From: Spirochaetota bacterium
GTDB taxonomy: Bacteria; Spirochaetota; UBA4802; JAFGJZ01
Reading direction: 5' to 3'
Assembly: GCA_023396665.1 (NCBI GenBank)
Contig: JAEWVL010000185.1
Coordinates: 1 to 12,612, forward strand
Length of the DNA stretch: 12,612 nucleotides
Numbering within the stretch: the stretch's first letter is position 1; every line of letters begins with the position of its first letter. The position numbers were made by a program, and so were the translations under genes. Positions 1-6,622 of the stretch are shown one piece after another. A model generated the notes under the pieces. It had not been told where the DNA came from. It searched no databases and saw only the letters and a program-made list of their open reading frames with translations.

Positions 1-205
1 GACCCGCACGGCCGACAAAGGGGCGACCGCTCTCATTCTCGTCTTTTCCCGGCCCTTCACCGATAAAAAGTATTTTCGCATCGGCACTGCCTTCACCGAA
101 AACGAGACACTTTCTTGTCGAAGCGAGCTTGCATGCTTGACAATCCTTGATACTGTCATAGAACGCTAATAGCTTTTCGCTTTTAACTGAAGCAGATTCG
201 TTCAT
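1..205 (-). CDS. Family-4 (Fe-S) uracil-DNA glycosylase, N-terminal part
   Basis: Uracil-DNA glycosylase of family 4 (thermostable UDGa type, related to the SPO1 DNA polymerase domain). It removes uracil from DNA to start base-excision repair. Sixty-eight codons are visible before the window edge. The N-terminus carries a C-x2-C pair (C22, C25), known in this family as the first two ligands of a 4Fe-4S cluster, followed by CKL and then the segment VFGEG. The active-site motif A reads GEGPGKDENESGRPFVGRAG at about residues 49-68, a very close match to the family; the usual ED pair is EN here (N57). The ATG at 205 is the natural start: the Cys pair lies at its normal distance from the N-terminus. 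Only a weak AAGG lies about 12 nt upstream, so the ribosome site is not decisive. The second Cys pair and the remaining catalytic motifs lie outside the window. The gene is divergent from the tRNAs. Confidence 0.9.
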   Translation of the reverse strand, partial: MNESASVKSEKLLAFYDSIKDCQACKLASTRKCLVFGEGSADAKILFIGEGPGKDENESGRPFVGRAG

Positions 206-524
206 AAAGAAATACAGCCTTATGATTATTGGGAATCTCTAAAACTAATCTTCGCAACCCGAACCTCGAATAATTCCAATGAAAAACGAGGTGATATCAT
301 TGTGAACGGTAATTAATCGAGCTTTCCTGATGACAATGATTTGAACGATACAAAAAACATCTATAACGAAAATGGGAAGATACATTTTTTTGGCACTATT
401 CAGGAGAGGCAAACATAACACAAAAAGATTTCACGTCGATCAAATTTAGTAAAAGGGCAAAAAATACCTTTTTTTTTTAATTTCATTGACACAGAAAGCA
501 CCTAATGCAAGATTAGCTCACGAT
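206..524. other. Gene-free region between UDG gene and tRNA operon
   Basis: A/T-rich stretch with no credible protein gene. The longest plus-strand frame I found here starts with ATG near 372, runs 25 codons and has no ribosome site. It must hold the promoter of the leftward glycosylase gene, but I see no convincing -35/-10 pair for it. A 6-bp inverted repeat (ACCTCG 263-268, CGAGGT 287-292, 18-nt loop) lies upstream of that gene and could be an operator or chance. The right end holds an A-rich block, a ten-T run (469-478) and the tRNA promoter. AAAAGG (451-456) can pair with CCTTTT (467-472) followed by Ts. This resembles a weak terminator, but no plus-strand gene upstream would need it. Confidence 0.7.
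486..514 (+). promoter_or_regulatory. Promoter of the tRNA-fMet/tRNA-Met operon
   Basis: A perfect -35 hexamer TTGACA (486-491) is followed after 16-17 nt by a weak -10 (CAAGAT 508-513, or AAGATT 509-514). Transcription would begin around 520, leaving only a few bases before the tRNA at 525. The 25 or so bases just upstream of the -35 are almost purely A and T (A-run at 459-464, T-run at 469-478), as in UP elements of stable-RNA promoters. The -35 and its distance to the tRNA are seen; promoter function is inferred. Confidence 0.6.
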
Positions 525-597
<73 letters not shown>

Positions 598-601
598 ATT
601 T

Positions 602-675
602 GGCGGGGTAGCTCAGTCGGTTAGAGCACACGGCTCATATCCGTGGTGTGGGGGGTTCAAGTCCCTCCCCCGCTA
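602..675 (+). tRNA. tRNA-Met (CAU), probable elongator
   Basis: The cloverleaf is complete. Acceptor GGCGGGG (602-608) pairs with CCCCGCT (668-674) with a G1·U72 wobble, D stem GCTC/GAGC (611-614/624-627), anticodon stem CACGG/CCGTG (629-633/641-645), anticodon CAT (636-638), T stem 651-655/663-667 with one G·U, discriminator A675. A paired 1:72 and a different anticodon stem exclude a second initiator. Overall similarity to known bacterial elongator Met tRNAs (GGCGG-type acceptor, CGG/CCG in the stem) favours Met. A lysidine-modified tRNA-Ile2, which also has a CAU gene anticodon, is a less likely alternative. CCA is not encoded. The last 19 bases are antisense to the end of the converging TPR gene, and no terminator hairpin follows. 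Confidence 0.88.
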
Positions 676-1820
676 ATCCCTTCAACAACGATTACATTTC
701 TTTCTTTTACCGCATGTAAAAAGATAGCCTTCAGCTCGGTTTCATCGCCCTCAACGATGTTAACTTTATCGCGAAATAGCACTTCCGCCATACACTCAAA
801 CATGTTGGCCTTCGCACCGACCAGAAGTTCCAGTGAAGTGCTGTTGTTCTTTGTACGCACATTTACCGCCTTACCGCGTAAAATGACAACAACACCGTTA
901 TATAAAAGAGGGTTATTCAGCAATTCAGCGCTCGCAATGACAGATGCCTTCCGCTCATCCTGCACAAGAACAAATTTTTTTATAAATGCGGCACGCTCAC
1001 GCAGGTGTACAGAAGCATTACTGTTCAGAATACGGTTCACGAGTATCAGTCCCTCATTCGAATCGCCTTCCTTTACCAGTTTGCGAGCACGTGAATAATC
1101 TTGCAACAGGCGTTCCGAAGAAGTGTAAACATAGCTGGCCTTAGCCGCCGCGATATCCATAACCGGATATCGCCGTAAAGCCGCCTCATCCTCCGCAAAA
1201 AGCGAATCCGATTGTGCACTACCGCGACTTAGCGGTTTAAATAAAACGATATACGCCACTGCCGATATGACAAGAGCCGAAAGAGGTATCGTTAACAGAA
1301 GTTTCCGTCCAAAACGAGGCCGTGCTGCAGCACTTTTTCTTTTACCGTTAAAAATAAATTGTAGACGAAGGGGCTCGCGCGGCGGGGGGATACGGGTCAC
1401 ACACTCGCTGATACGTGTTCGTTTTTGAAAATGCGCAAACGCATCAGCATCAGCTTTTGAGGCTCTGTCAAATAGACGCCGTACACGAAAGCTGCTATCG
1501 ATTAATCCGAGTTGTACAATAGTAGCGGTAAAAACATCGACATTTACCGCGGACTTAAGGTGGAGATAAGCCATCATTTCAGAGAAAACTATCTCCGAAG
1601 GGAATTCCCTTGCGGCTCTGGTAATCAGCTCGAAGGCTCGATCATATTGATCGAGATGAAGCATGCATAACGCGGAAAGATAATCGATGTAGAAATGAGC
1701 GCGAAGAGAAGCGACAGCACGCTGCAAGATCAGCAGCGTTTCACGATAACGGCCCCGCCGGTAGAAACGCCAGGCGTCGCGCAGCAATTTCGTGGAGCTA
1801 TTCGTCTGGGAACGTGTCAT
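657..1820 (-). CDS. TPR / single-TM protein with C-terminal OB-like region, function unknown
   Basis: I do not recognise this 387-aa protein as a named family. Residues about 12-90 are helical and look like two or three degenerate TPR units (WRFYRRGRYRETLLILQRAV, then LHLDQYDRAFELITRAAREFP). A basic, Pro-rich linker leads to one transmembrane segment at about 174-194. Beyond it are a helical stretch (about 225-290) and a beta-rich C-terminal part (about 303-381) starting LYNGVVVILRGKAVNV, which resembles an OB-like barrel. With the TPRs before a single TM flanked by Arg/Lys on its N-terminal side, the TPRs are probably cytoplasmic and the OB-like part periplasmic. Start chosen: ATG at 1820, a 23-nt overlap with the DUF2273 gene; a longer frame from 1889 would overlap that gene by 92 nt. 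No Shine-Dalgarno is visible, so translational coupling is likely, and TTG at 1787 is an alternative. The stop codon lies within the antisense of the tRNA-Met T loop. It is the last gene of the cluster. Confidence 0.7.
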   Translation of the reverse strand: MTRSQTNSSTKLLRDAWRFYRRGRYRETLLILQRAVASLRAHFYIDYLSALCMLHLDQYDRAFELITRAAREFPSEIVFSEMMAYLHLKSAVNVDVFTATIVQLGLIDSSFRVRRLFDRASKADADAFAHFQKRTRISECVTRIPPPREPLRLQFIFNGKRKSAAARPRFGRKLLLTIPLSALVISAVAYIVLFKPLSRGSAQSDSLFAEDEAALRRYPVMDIAAAKASYVYTSSERLLQDYSRARKLVKEGDSNEGLILVNRILNSNASVHLRERAAFIKKFVLVQDERKASVIASAELLNNPLLYNGVVVILRGKAVNVRTKNNSTSLELLVGAKANMFECMAEVLFRDKVNIVEGDETELKAIFLHAVKERNVIVVEGISGGGT

Positions 1821-2037
1821 CGGGCTTTTTTCGGGTGCTGAACAGGCCGCGAATATCAAAATTGCCATCAACAAGATTTCCCACAACAACGCCGAGTGCG
1901 ATAAAGATCACAACGAAAAGTGTGCGCAGAAGACCTACCGTCAAGACAAGAATACCAAGCAGAGCTCCCGCAAGAGCTCCGATGGTTTTTCCGGGATTAT
2001 CTTTGGCAAGTTGTATAAAATCAGAAAATGATTTCAT
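1798..2037 (-). CDS. DUF2273 small integral membrane protein
   Basis: A 79-aa protein matching DUF2273: an N-terminal amphipathic piece, PGKTIGALAGALLGIL, two transmembrane helices (about 18-36 and 39-56) joined by a short GLLRTLF turn, then the typical end GVVVGNLVDGNFDIRGLF and a charged tail. In Firmicutes DUF2273 proteins usually neighbour Asp23/Gls24-type (DUF322) proteins and are thought to belong to a membrane-associated envelope-stress assembly. No Asp23 gene is seen in this window. The ATG at 2037 shares one base with the efp stop (TGATG); a GTG directly before it (2040) is an equally possible start. Both positions suggest translational coupling to efp. No strong ribosome site is present. 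Family assignment rests on hydrophobic pattern and motif; function in this organism is unknown. Confidence 0.82.
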   Translation of the reverse strand: MKSFSDFIQLAKDNPGKTIGALAGALLGILVLTVGLLRTLFVVIFIALGVVVGNLVDGNFDIRGLFSTRKKPDDTFPDE

Positions 2038-2600
2038 CACTTTTTTACCCGTTCGACATACTCGCCGCTTCGAGTGTCAATTTTAATCAAGTCCCCCTGA
2101 TTGACAAAAAGTGGAACGCTTATTTCAGCACCGGTTTCAACTTTTACCGGTTTCTGAACATTTGTCGCCGTATCACCTTTCACACCCGGTTCAGCATAGG
2201 TCACCTCAAGCGTTACAAAAGTCTGCGGCTCGATTGATATCGGCTGTTCCTCGAAAATAACGCATACAACATTTTCACCTTCACGAACATAATCGAGCAA
2301 ATTACCGATTTTCGATTTCGGAACTGATACCTGTTCGAATGTTTCATTGTCCATTAAAACCACGGAATCACCGTCCATATAGGAGTACTGCATTTCGCGG
2401 TTTTCCACACGGATATCTTCCACTTTTTCACCGGCTCTGAAGGTTTTGTCGATGACAGTGCCTTTTGTAATGGACTTCAATTTCGTCCGGACAAACGCCC
2501 CGCCCTTACCCGGCTTCACATGCTGAAACTCGGCCACGGTATAGATGTCCTTTTCAAGCCGTATTGCCATACCTCGCTTGAAATCGTTGCTTGTTATCAT
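2037..2600 (-). CDS. efp: Translation elongation factor P
   Basis: EF-P binds stalled ribosomes between the P and E sites and promotes peptide-bond formation at polyproline stretches. The 187-aa length is standard. Domain I (about 1-64) carries the loop VKPGKGGAF, with K32 at its tip; this is the position that is lysylated, rhamnosylated (when Arg) or aminopentanolylated in other bacteria. Two OB domains follow (about 65-128 and 129-187). The C-terminal signature KVETGAEISVPLFVNQGDLI and the ending DTRSGEYVERV fit the family. No EpmA, EpmB or YmfI homologue is in the window, so the modification cannot be inferred. The ribosome site AAGGGG (2606-2611) lies 5 nt before the ATG. A 146-nt gap to the upstream peptidase gene suggests that efp may also have its own promoter, though I find no clear hexamers. 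Xaa-Pro peptidase-efp adjacency is also known from Bacillus (yqhT-efp). Confidence 0.97.
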   Translation of the reverse strand: MITSNDFKRGMAIRLEKDIYTVAEFQHVKPGKGGAFVRTKLKSITKGTVIDKTFRAGEKVEDIRVENREMQYSYMDGDSVVLMDNETFEQVSVPKSKIGNLLDYVREGENVVCVIFEEQPISIEPQTFVTLEVTYAEPGVKGDTATNVQKPVKVETGAEISVPLFVNQGDLIKIDTRSGEYVERVKK

Positions 2601-2746
2601 AGAATCCCCTTATTTAGAATGCTTCAGGCAACAGGCCGAAAACAGTTTAACCCATACAAATCAGCATTGCACACAGTCTTCGTTGGCGATTTTCATGATC
2701 GGCGCATTGCTTTGGAACAAAATCCACTAGCGGAACACCTGCTTCC

Positions 2747-3805
2747 CTATAATTTTTTCAAATCCCGGGGAAAGTTCGTCAAAAGTTCTGAACCGCCTTC
2801 AGCTGTCACAACCATGTCTTCAATTCGTACGCCACCCTTTCCGGGTATATAAATGCCTGGTTCAATCGTAACGACTGATCCAGCCTGTAATATCTCTTCA
2901 GAACCGTCCCTCAAACCGGGGGCTTCATGCACGTCGCGTCCGACACCATGGCCGAGAGAGTGTCCAAATGCTTTTCCGTATCCCTTCTCTGATATTATAT
3001 CCCGGGCACATCTGTCAAGTACTCCTGCACTAATTCCTGAAGATATTTTATCGATTGCCGCAGCCCTGGCGCAGTTTACGATATCATAGACACGCTCCAT
3101 TTCAGCATCGACAGTGCCGTAAAAGAAGGTTCTTGTGATATCAGAACAATAACCATCAACGACACAGCCTGTATCGATCAGTATGACATCACCATTGCGC
3201 AGCCGGGCATTTCCGGTGTTATAGTGGGGCATCGAAGAATGTGCACCAAAAGCGACAATCGTATCGAAAGAGCTGCCGCTTGAACCGTTTTTTCTGAAAA
3301 AGTATTCTATTTCAGCGCTGACATCCGATTCCCGTATACCTTCTTTGAGAACTGCAAGGATGGATTGCAAACATTCATCTGCCAGATTCACCGCCTTTTT
3401 TATTATTGATAACTCACTTTCATCCTTTACAAGCCGCAGCTTCTGCGCATAGATCTCAGCAGGAACAAGTTCCAATGGAGCGCAACTCTTCTGCAAGGGC
3501 AGAAATTCAGATAAGGTCAGGCTTTCTTCGACAAATATTTTTTTCCAGCCGCAAAATGCGGCAAGGTCAGACAAGACGTCAGGGAATTTGCCACGCTGCT
3601 CTTTCACCTTGTCATCACCGCACACCTTGCCGGCATATTCGATGTAACGGCTGTCTGTCAAAAGAATGTAATCATTTTCGGTCACAAAAAGCCGTGCATA
3701 AGAACCTTCAAAGCCGCACAGGTAAGCTATATTTTTCGCGTCATTGACCATGTACGGATAATGACCAGAACGGTCAAGATGGCCGCGCAATTTATCCAAT
3801 CTCAT
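2747..3805 (-). CDS. Xaa-Pro aminopeptidase, M24B family
   Basis: Metallopeptidase of the pita-bread fold (M24) that removes an N-terminal residue preceding proline, probably in the cytoplasm since no signal peptide is seen. The 352-aa length fits the short bacterial Xaa-Pro peptidase/YqhT type rather than the longer E. coli PepP. Residues about 1-125 form the creatinase-like N-terminal domain and about 130-350 the catalytic domain. All five dinuclear metal ligands are present: D211 (LIDTG), D222 (CSDITRTF), H286 (HSLGHGVG), E315 (TIEPGIY) and E329 (RIEDM). The M24B signature spans H282-E294 (HSLGHGVGRDVHE). The ATG overlaps the stop of the preceding TPR gene by four bases (ATGA), so translation is probably coupled. 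A prolidase activity (Xaa-Pro dipeptides) cannot be excluded from sequence. Confidence 0.93.
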   Translation of the reverse strand: MRLDKLRGHLDRSGHYPYMVNDAKNIAYLCGFEGSYARLFVTENDYILLTDSRYIEYAGKVCGDDKVKEQRGKFPDVLSDLAAFCGWKKIFVEESLTLSEFLPLQKSCAPLELVPAEIYAQKLRLVKDESELSIIKKAVNLADECLQSILAVLKEGIRESDVSAEIEYFFRKNGSSGSSFDTIVAFGAHSSMPHYNTGNARLRNGDVILIDTGCVVDGYCSDITRTFFYGTVDAEMERVYDIVNCARAAAIDKISSGISAGVLDRCARDIISEKGYGKAFGHSLGHGVGRDVHEAPGLRDGSEEILQAGSVVTIEPGIYIPGKGGVRIEDMVVTAEGGSELLTNFPRDLKKL

Positions 3806-6621
3806 CTTTTCTCAATCGCCCCCAAAATAGTATCAGCTTCTTTCCTCAAGGAGAGATCAGCGCTGCTTCGTACACGGGCGGCAAGCTCCGATGCTTTCAT
3901 ATGATCCCCCTTTGAAAGAAGATAGTGTGAATATAACAACAAGGTTTTATCGACGTTTATATCCTCGGATCTTGCGTCAACGGCTATTGTACAAAAACGC
4001 TCAAAGAGCAAATAATCCTTTTTATTGTACGCAATAAATGCGCAATGGTAATTTGCCAGATAATAATACGGATCGTGAATATCGGTAATCAAACGCTGTA
4101 ATGCAACAGTATCGCCGTCATGGTAATACCACTGAATTAAGGCATACAGGGTTTCACGGTTTTTATTTTTTTTCTTTTCCAACCGCAACGAAATGCTTTT
4201 CGCTTCACGCAGTTTCCCCGCCTTGAGTGCCGAAAGAAGAACAAGTGAATGATACCTGTCATCATCAATACGGAAATCATATTCCCGCATTATCAATTCA
4301 TATTTTTCGTCGAGAAACAGTAAAGCGCAGCGCAATGCAAGCGCCTTTCCCGAAATATCCTTATGATAGGGCGGCAGGTATTTCCGGGCTCTTTCGAAAT
4401 CACCACAGGCATAACTGTGGCGGCATAACTCGTATTCAATTATTTGTTTTTCAGAGGCGAATTCATCTTTACCGACTATCAACTCGCCATAGGGTATCAG
4501 CATCGCGAATTTTTGCGTCCTGTACATATGCTCACTTACAGCAAGAAAGAGGATATATTTGCTTCGTATGTCCGGCATATCGGCAAATAATCGAAATGCG
4601 ACATCATAATTACCGTTTTCGAGCAGATAGATGATCATTTTTTCGTTATATGTATCATCACTCAATGTATACAGCGACAATGCAGTGTCTGTATTTCCGC
4701 GTTTTTCATAAACATCGGCGAGCAGTGGAATAAATTTATCACTGTTCCATTGTCTTGAAAAGCTGTGAGTTTTTATCGCATCAACTAATTCATTTTCATT
4801 ACCCAATTCTTTCTGACAAACAAGGTATCGGTAAAGATCTTCATCGTCGGAAAACTGGGAATAATTTTTTATTATTGCCGAATAGATATCGAAGGCGGCA
4901 CGGTATTGCTTTTTGGAAAAGCGATCGGCAGCCTGAATACGAAGCATATCATATGAAAAATAGGTAAACGGAAAGTTTCGGTATATATAACCAAACAGAT
5001 ATGAATCGGATTCTATCCCCCTTTTAAGTACATACGAGTGAACCGCTTGCGCGGTCATTTCGTTAACGGGATATTTTGCGATCATTCTTCGCAGTGTTTT
5101 CTCGGAATCAGAATAACGGCCAACGCTGTTTAGCGCCTGTGAATATCGAAACAGAGCATCAAGTTCGTTTTTTTTGGCAGATGATGATGAAAGATATGAG
5201 CTCAGCGGGGCGATAGCTCGTGCGTTATCCCCCTGTTCGTAAAACCCGAGAGCGATATAATAGGGCAACTCGGCTATGTACTCCGAGAAAGGATCTATTT
5301 TCCGAATTGTCTCAAAAGTTTCCCTCGAACGATTGTATTCTCCCGCCTGCAGCTGCGAAAAAGCCAGTTTATAAAGAATACGATCCAGCTCGGGATCGTA
5401 GCGGTAAGAGTCTCGCATTTTCAGCAATAGCTTTACGCTGAACTGATACAAGCCCATTGCGACGTAATTGTCCGACTTAAGAAGAAAGTACTCCTTGTTC
5501 GCATAGTTCATCTCTTCTTCCGGAATAACATCGAGATAAACCCTCGCTTTGGAATAGTCTTTTGCAAGAAATAAAATGAACGCCGCATAATAGAGACTGT
5601 CGTCTCGCAGTGGCCGTTCTGCAAGTGTCGCTTGTTCGGCTACAAAAATGAAGCACGGAAGCGCCTCTACGTAGCGTGCACGGGCGAAAAGGTAGGTTCC
5701 TGTTTTGAATTGCGATTCTCGTGCATAAGACCCGTCTGGCGCATTGTCAAAATAGAGCGCATAATCGGCAATGGCACGATCGTCATTCAGGGAAAATGAC
5801 GCATTCGCCCTGAAATAATGGACATCGAAGAGTTTTTTTTGCAGAATATGATCATCGTCGAAAACGTCGAGAATCCCGAGTGCCTCACGGTTTTTCCCCT
5901 CAGAAAGCGCGATTCTTGCCGAAAGAATCCGGGCCGAATCGTCGACATCATCCGCCAGTGCCGGAGAAAGCAGCTGATTAATCTTTTCCAAAGCCTGAGG
6001 ATAATTTTCGTTGAAAAAATGCATCTCTGCGATTGAATACAGAATTACTCTTTTTTGCGCTTCACCGGGAGCGAGTTCGAGAGCGTAATTCAGCTCAAGC
6101 AAAGCCTCTTCATATCTGTTTTGGGCGGAATAAACGGCTGCAATACGCGTATATGACAAAGCTTTGAGTTCAGGAAAACCGCTTGTCTCGTTTATAAAGC
6201 GTTTGAATTCTTCGATTGCAAGAATGTGCTCGCCGTTCATGTAATGCGAATCGGCAATCCAGAAGTATGACTCGTTACGCATACGATCGTCGGTACTCAT
6301 AACAATGAAACGGTTATATTCAAATACCGCAGATGTGTATTTTTTTTGATAATAGAGGGATTTAGCCAGCGCGAACCATGCATTATCACGCATAGCATCG
6401 TCTTTCTTGATTACCTTGGAAAAAAGAAGTTCAGCCGAACGGTAATTTCCTGCCTTGAGAGCCTCGAGCCCCTGCTGATAGAGATGTATGGAATCGTCAA
6501 CTGCCGCACTGATGCCGATTGAAAACAGAAGAAACAAGAGCACCGGAAGAAAGTTATTCCGGTACACGCGAATAATCAGACGCCTTTTACCGGGCGGAGT
6601 GACGGTTCTGTTTGCACTCAT
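3802..6621 (-). CDS. Large exported tetratricopeptide-repeat protein, function unknown
   Basis: A 939-aa protein made almost entirely of TPR-like helical repeats. The N-terminus has a basic region (KRRLIIRVYR) and a hydrophobic core at about 24-38 ending ISAA, a plausible Sec signal peptide cleaved near A40; it could instead stay as an anchor. Repeats begin near residue 46 (IHLYQQGLEALKAGNYRSAE) and recur to the C-terminus, with W/L-G-Y-A-F-A-type spacing clearest in the first 250 residues and more degenerate later. Similar repeats occur in BamD, CpoB/YbgF and other periplasmic scaffolds, but no C-terminal catalytic domain is seen. The start is ATG 6621, directly after the argS stop (TGATATG, 1-nt gap). 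A GTG at 6642 would overlap argS by 20 nt, and its GGAG sits only 3 nt away, too close. The gene is probably translationally coupled to argS upstream and to the peptidase downstream. It probably scaffolds an envelope complex; I cannot name one. Confidence 0.85.
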   Translation of the reverse strand: MSANRTVTPPGKRRLIIRVYRNNFLPVLLFLLFSIGISAAVDDSIHLYQQGLEALKAGNYRSAELLFSKVIKKDDAMRDNAWFALAKSLYYQKKYTSAVFEYNRFIVMSTDDRMRNESYFWIADSHYMNGEHILAIEEFKRFINETSGFPELKALSYTRIAAVYSAQNRYEEALLELNYALELAPGEAQKRVILYSIAEMHFFNENYPQALEKINQLLSPALADDVDDSARILSARIALSEGKNREALGILDVFDDDHILQKKLFDVHYFRANASFSLNDDRAIADYALYFDNAPDGSYARESQFKTGTYLFARARYVEALPCFIFVAEQATLAERPLRDDSLYYAAFILFLAKDYSKARVYLDVIPEEEMNYANKEYFLLKSDNYVAMGLYQFSVKLLLKMRDSYRYDPELDRILYKLAFSQLQAGEYNRSRETFETIRKIDPFSEYIAELPYYIALGFYEQGDNARAIAPLSSYLSSSSAKKNELDALFRYSQALNSVGRYSDSEKTLRRMIAKYPVNEMTAQAVHSYVLKRGIESDSYLFGYIYRNFPFTYFSYDMLRIQAADRFSKKQYRAAFDIYSAIIKNYSQFSDDEDLYRYLVCQKELGNENELVDAIKTHSFSRQWNSDKFIPLLADVYEKRGNTDTALSLYTLSDDTYNEKMIIYLLENGNYDVAFRLFADMPDIRSKYILFLAVSEHMYRTQKFAMLIPYGELIVGKDEFASEKQIIEYELCRHSYACGDFERARKYLPPYHKDISGKALALRCALLFLDEKYELIMREYDFRIDDDRYHSLVLLSALKAGKLREAKSISLRLEKKKNKNRETLYALIQWYYHDGDTVALQRLITDIHDPYYYLANYHCAFIAYNKKDYLLFERFCTIAVDARSEDINVDKTLLLYSHYLLSKGDHMKASELAARVRSSADLSLRKEADTILGAIEKR

Positions 6622-6622
6622 A

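Noticed and set aside
451..478. Possible intrinsic terminator AAAAGG-loop-CCTTTT with T-run.
   Set aside because: The stem has only two G:C pairs and there is no upstream plus-strand gene to terminate; an A/T-rich UP element fits better.
643..1098. Open plus-strand frame of 151 codons starting inside tRNA-Met.
   Set aside because: It starts in the tRNA anticodon stem, is antisense to the TPR/TM gene and has no recognisable domain.
1821..1889. N-terminal extension of the TPR/TM protein that looks like a lipoprotein signal (LLMAILIFAACSA).
   Set aside because: The hydrophobic stretch is DUF2273 coding sequence read in another frame; using it would overlap that gene by 92 nt.
2610..2696. Small minus-strand frame in the pepP-like/efp gap reading MKIANEDCVQC, then TGA, then 16 more codons; looks like a ferredoxin start or a possible selenocysteine read-through.
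   Set aside because: Only 11 codons before TGA, no ribosome site, no SECIS-like hairpin apparent, and no Cys spacing of a ferredoxin after the TGA. Chance is the simplest explanation.
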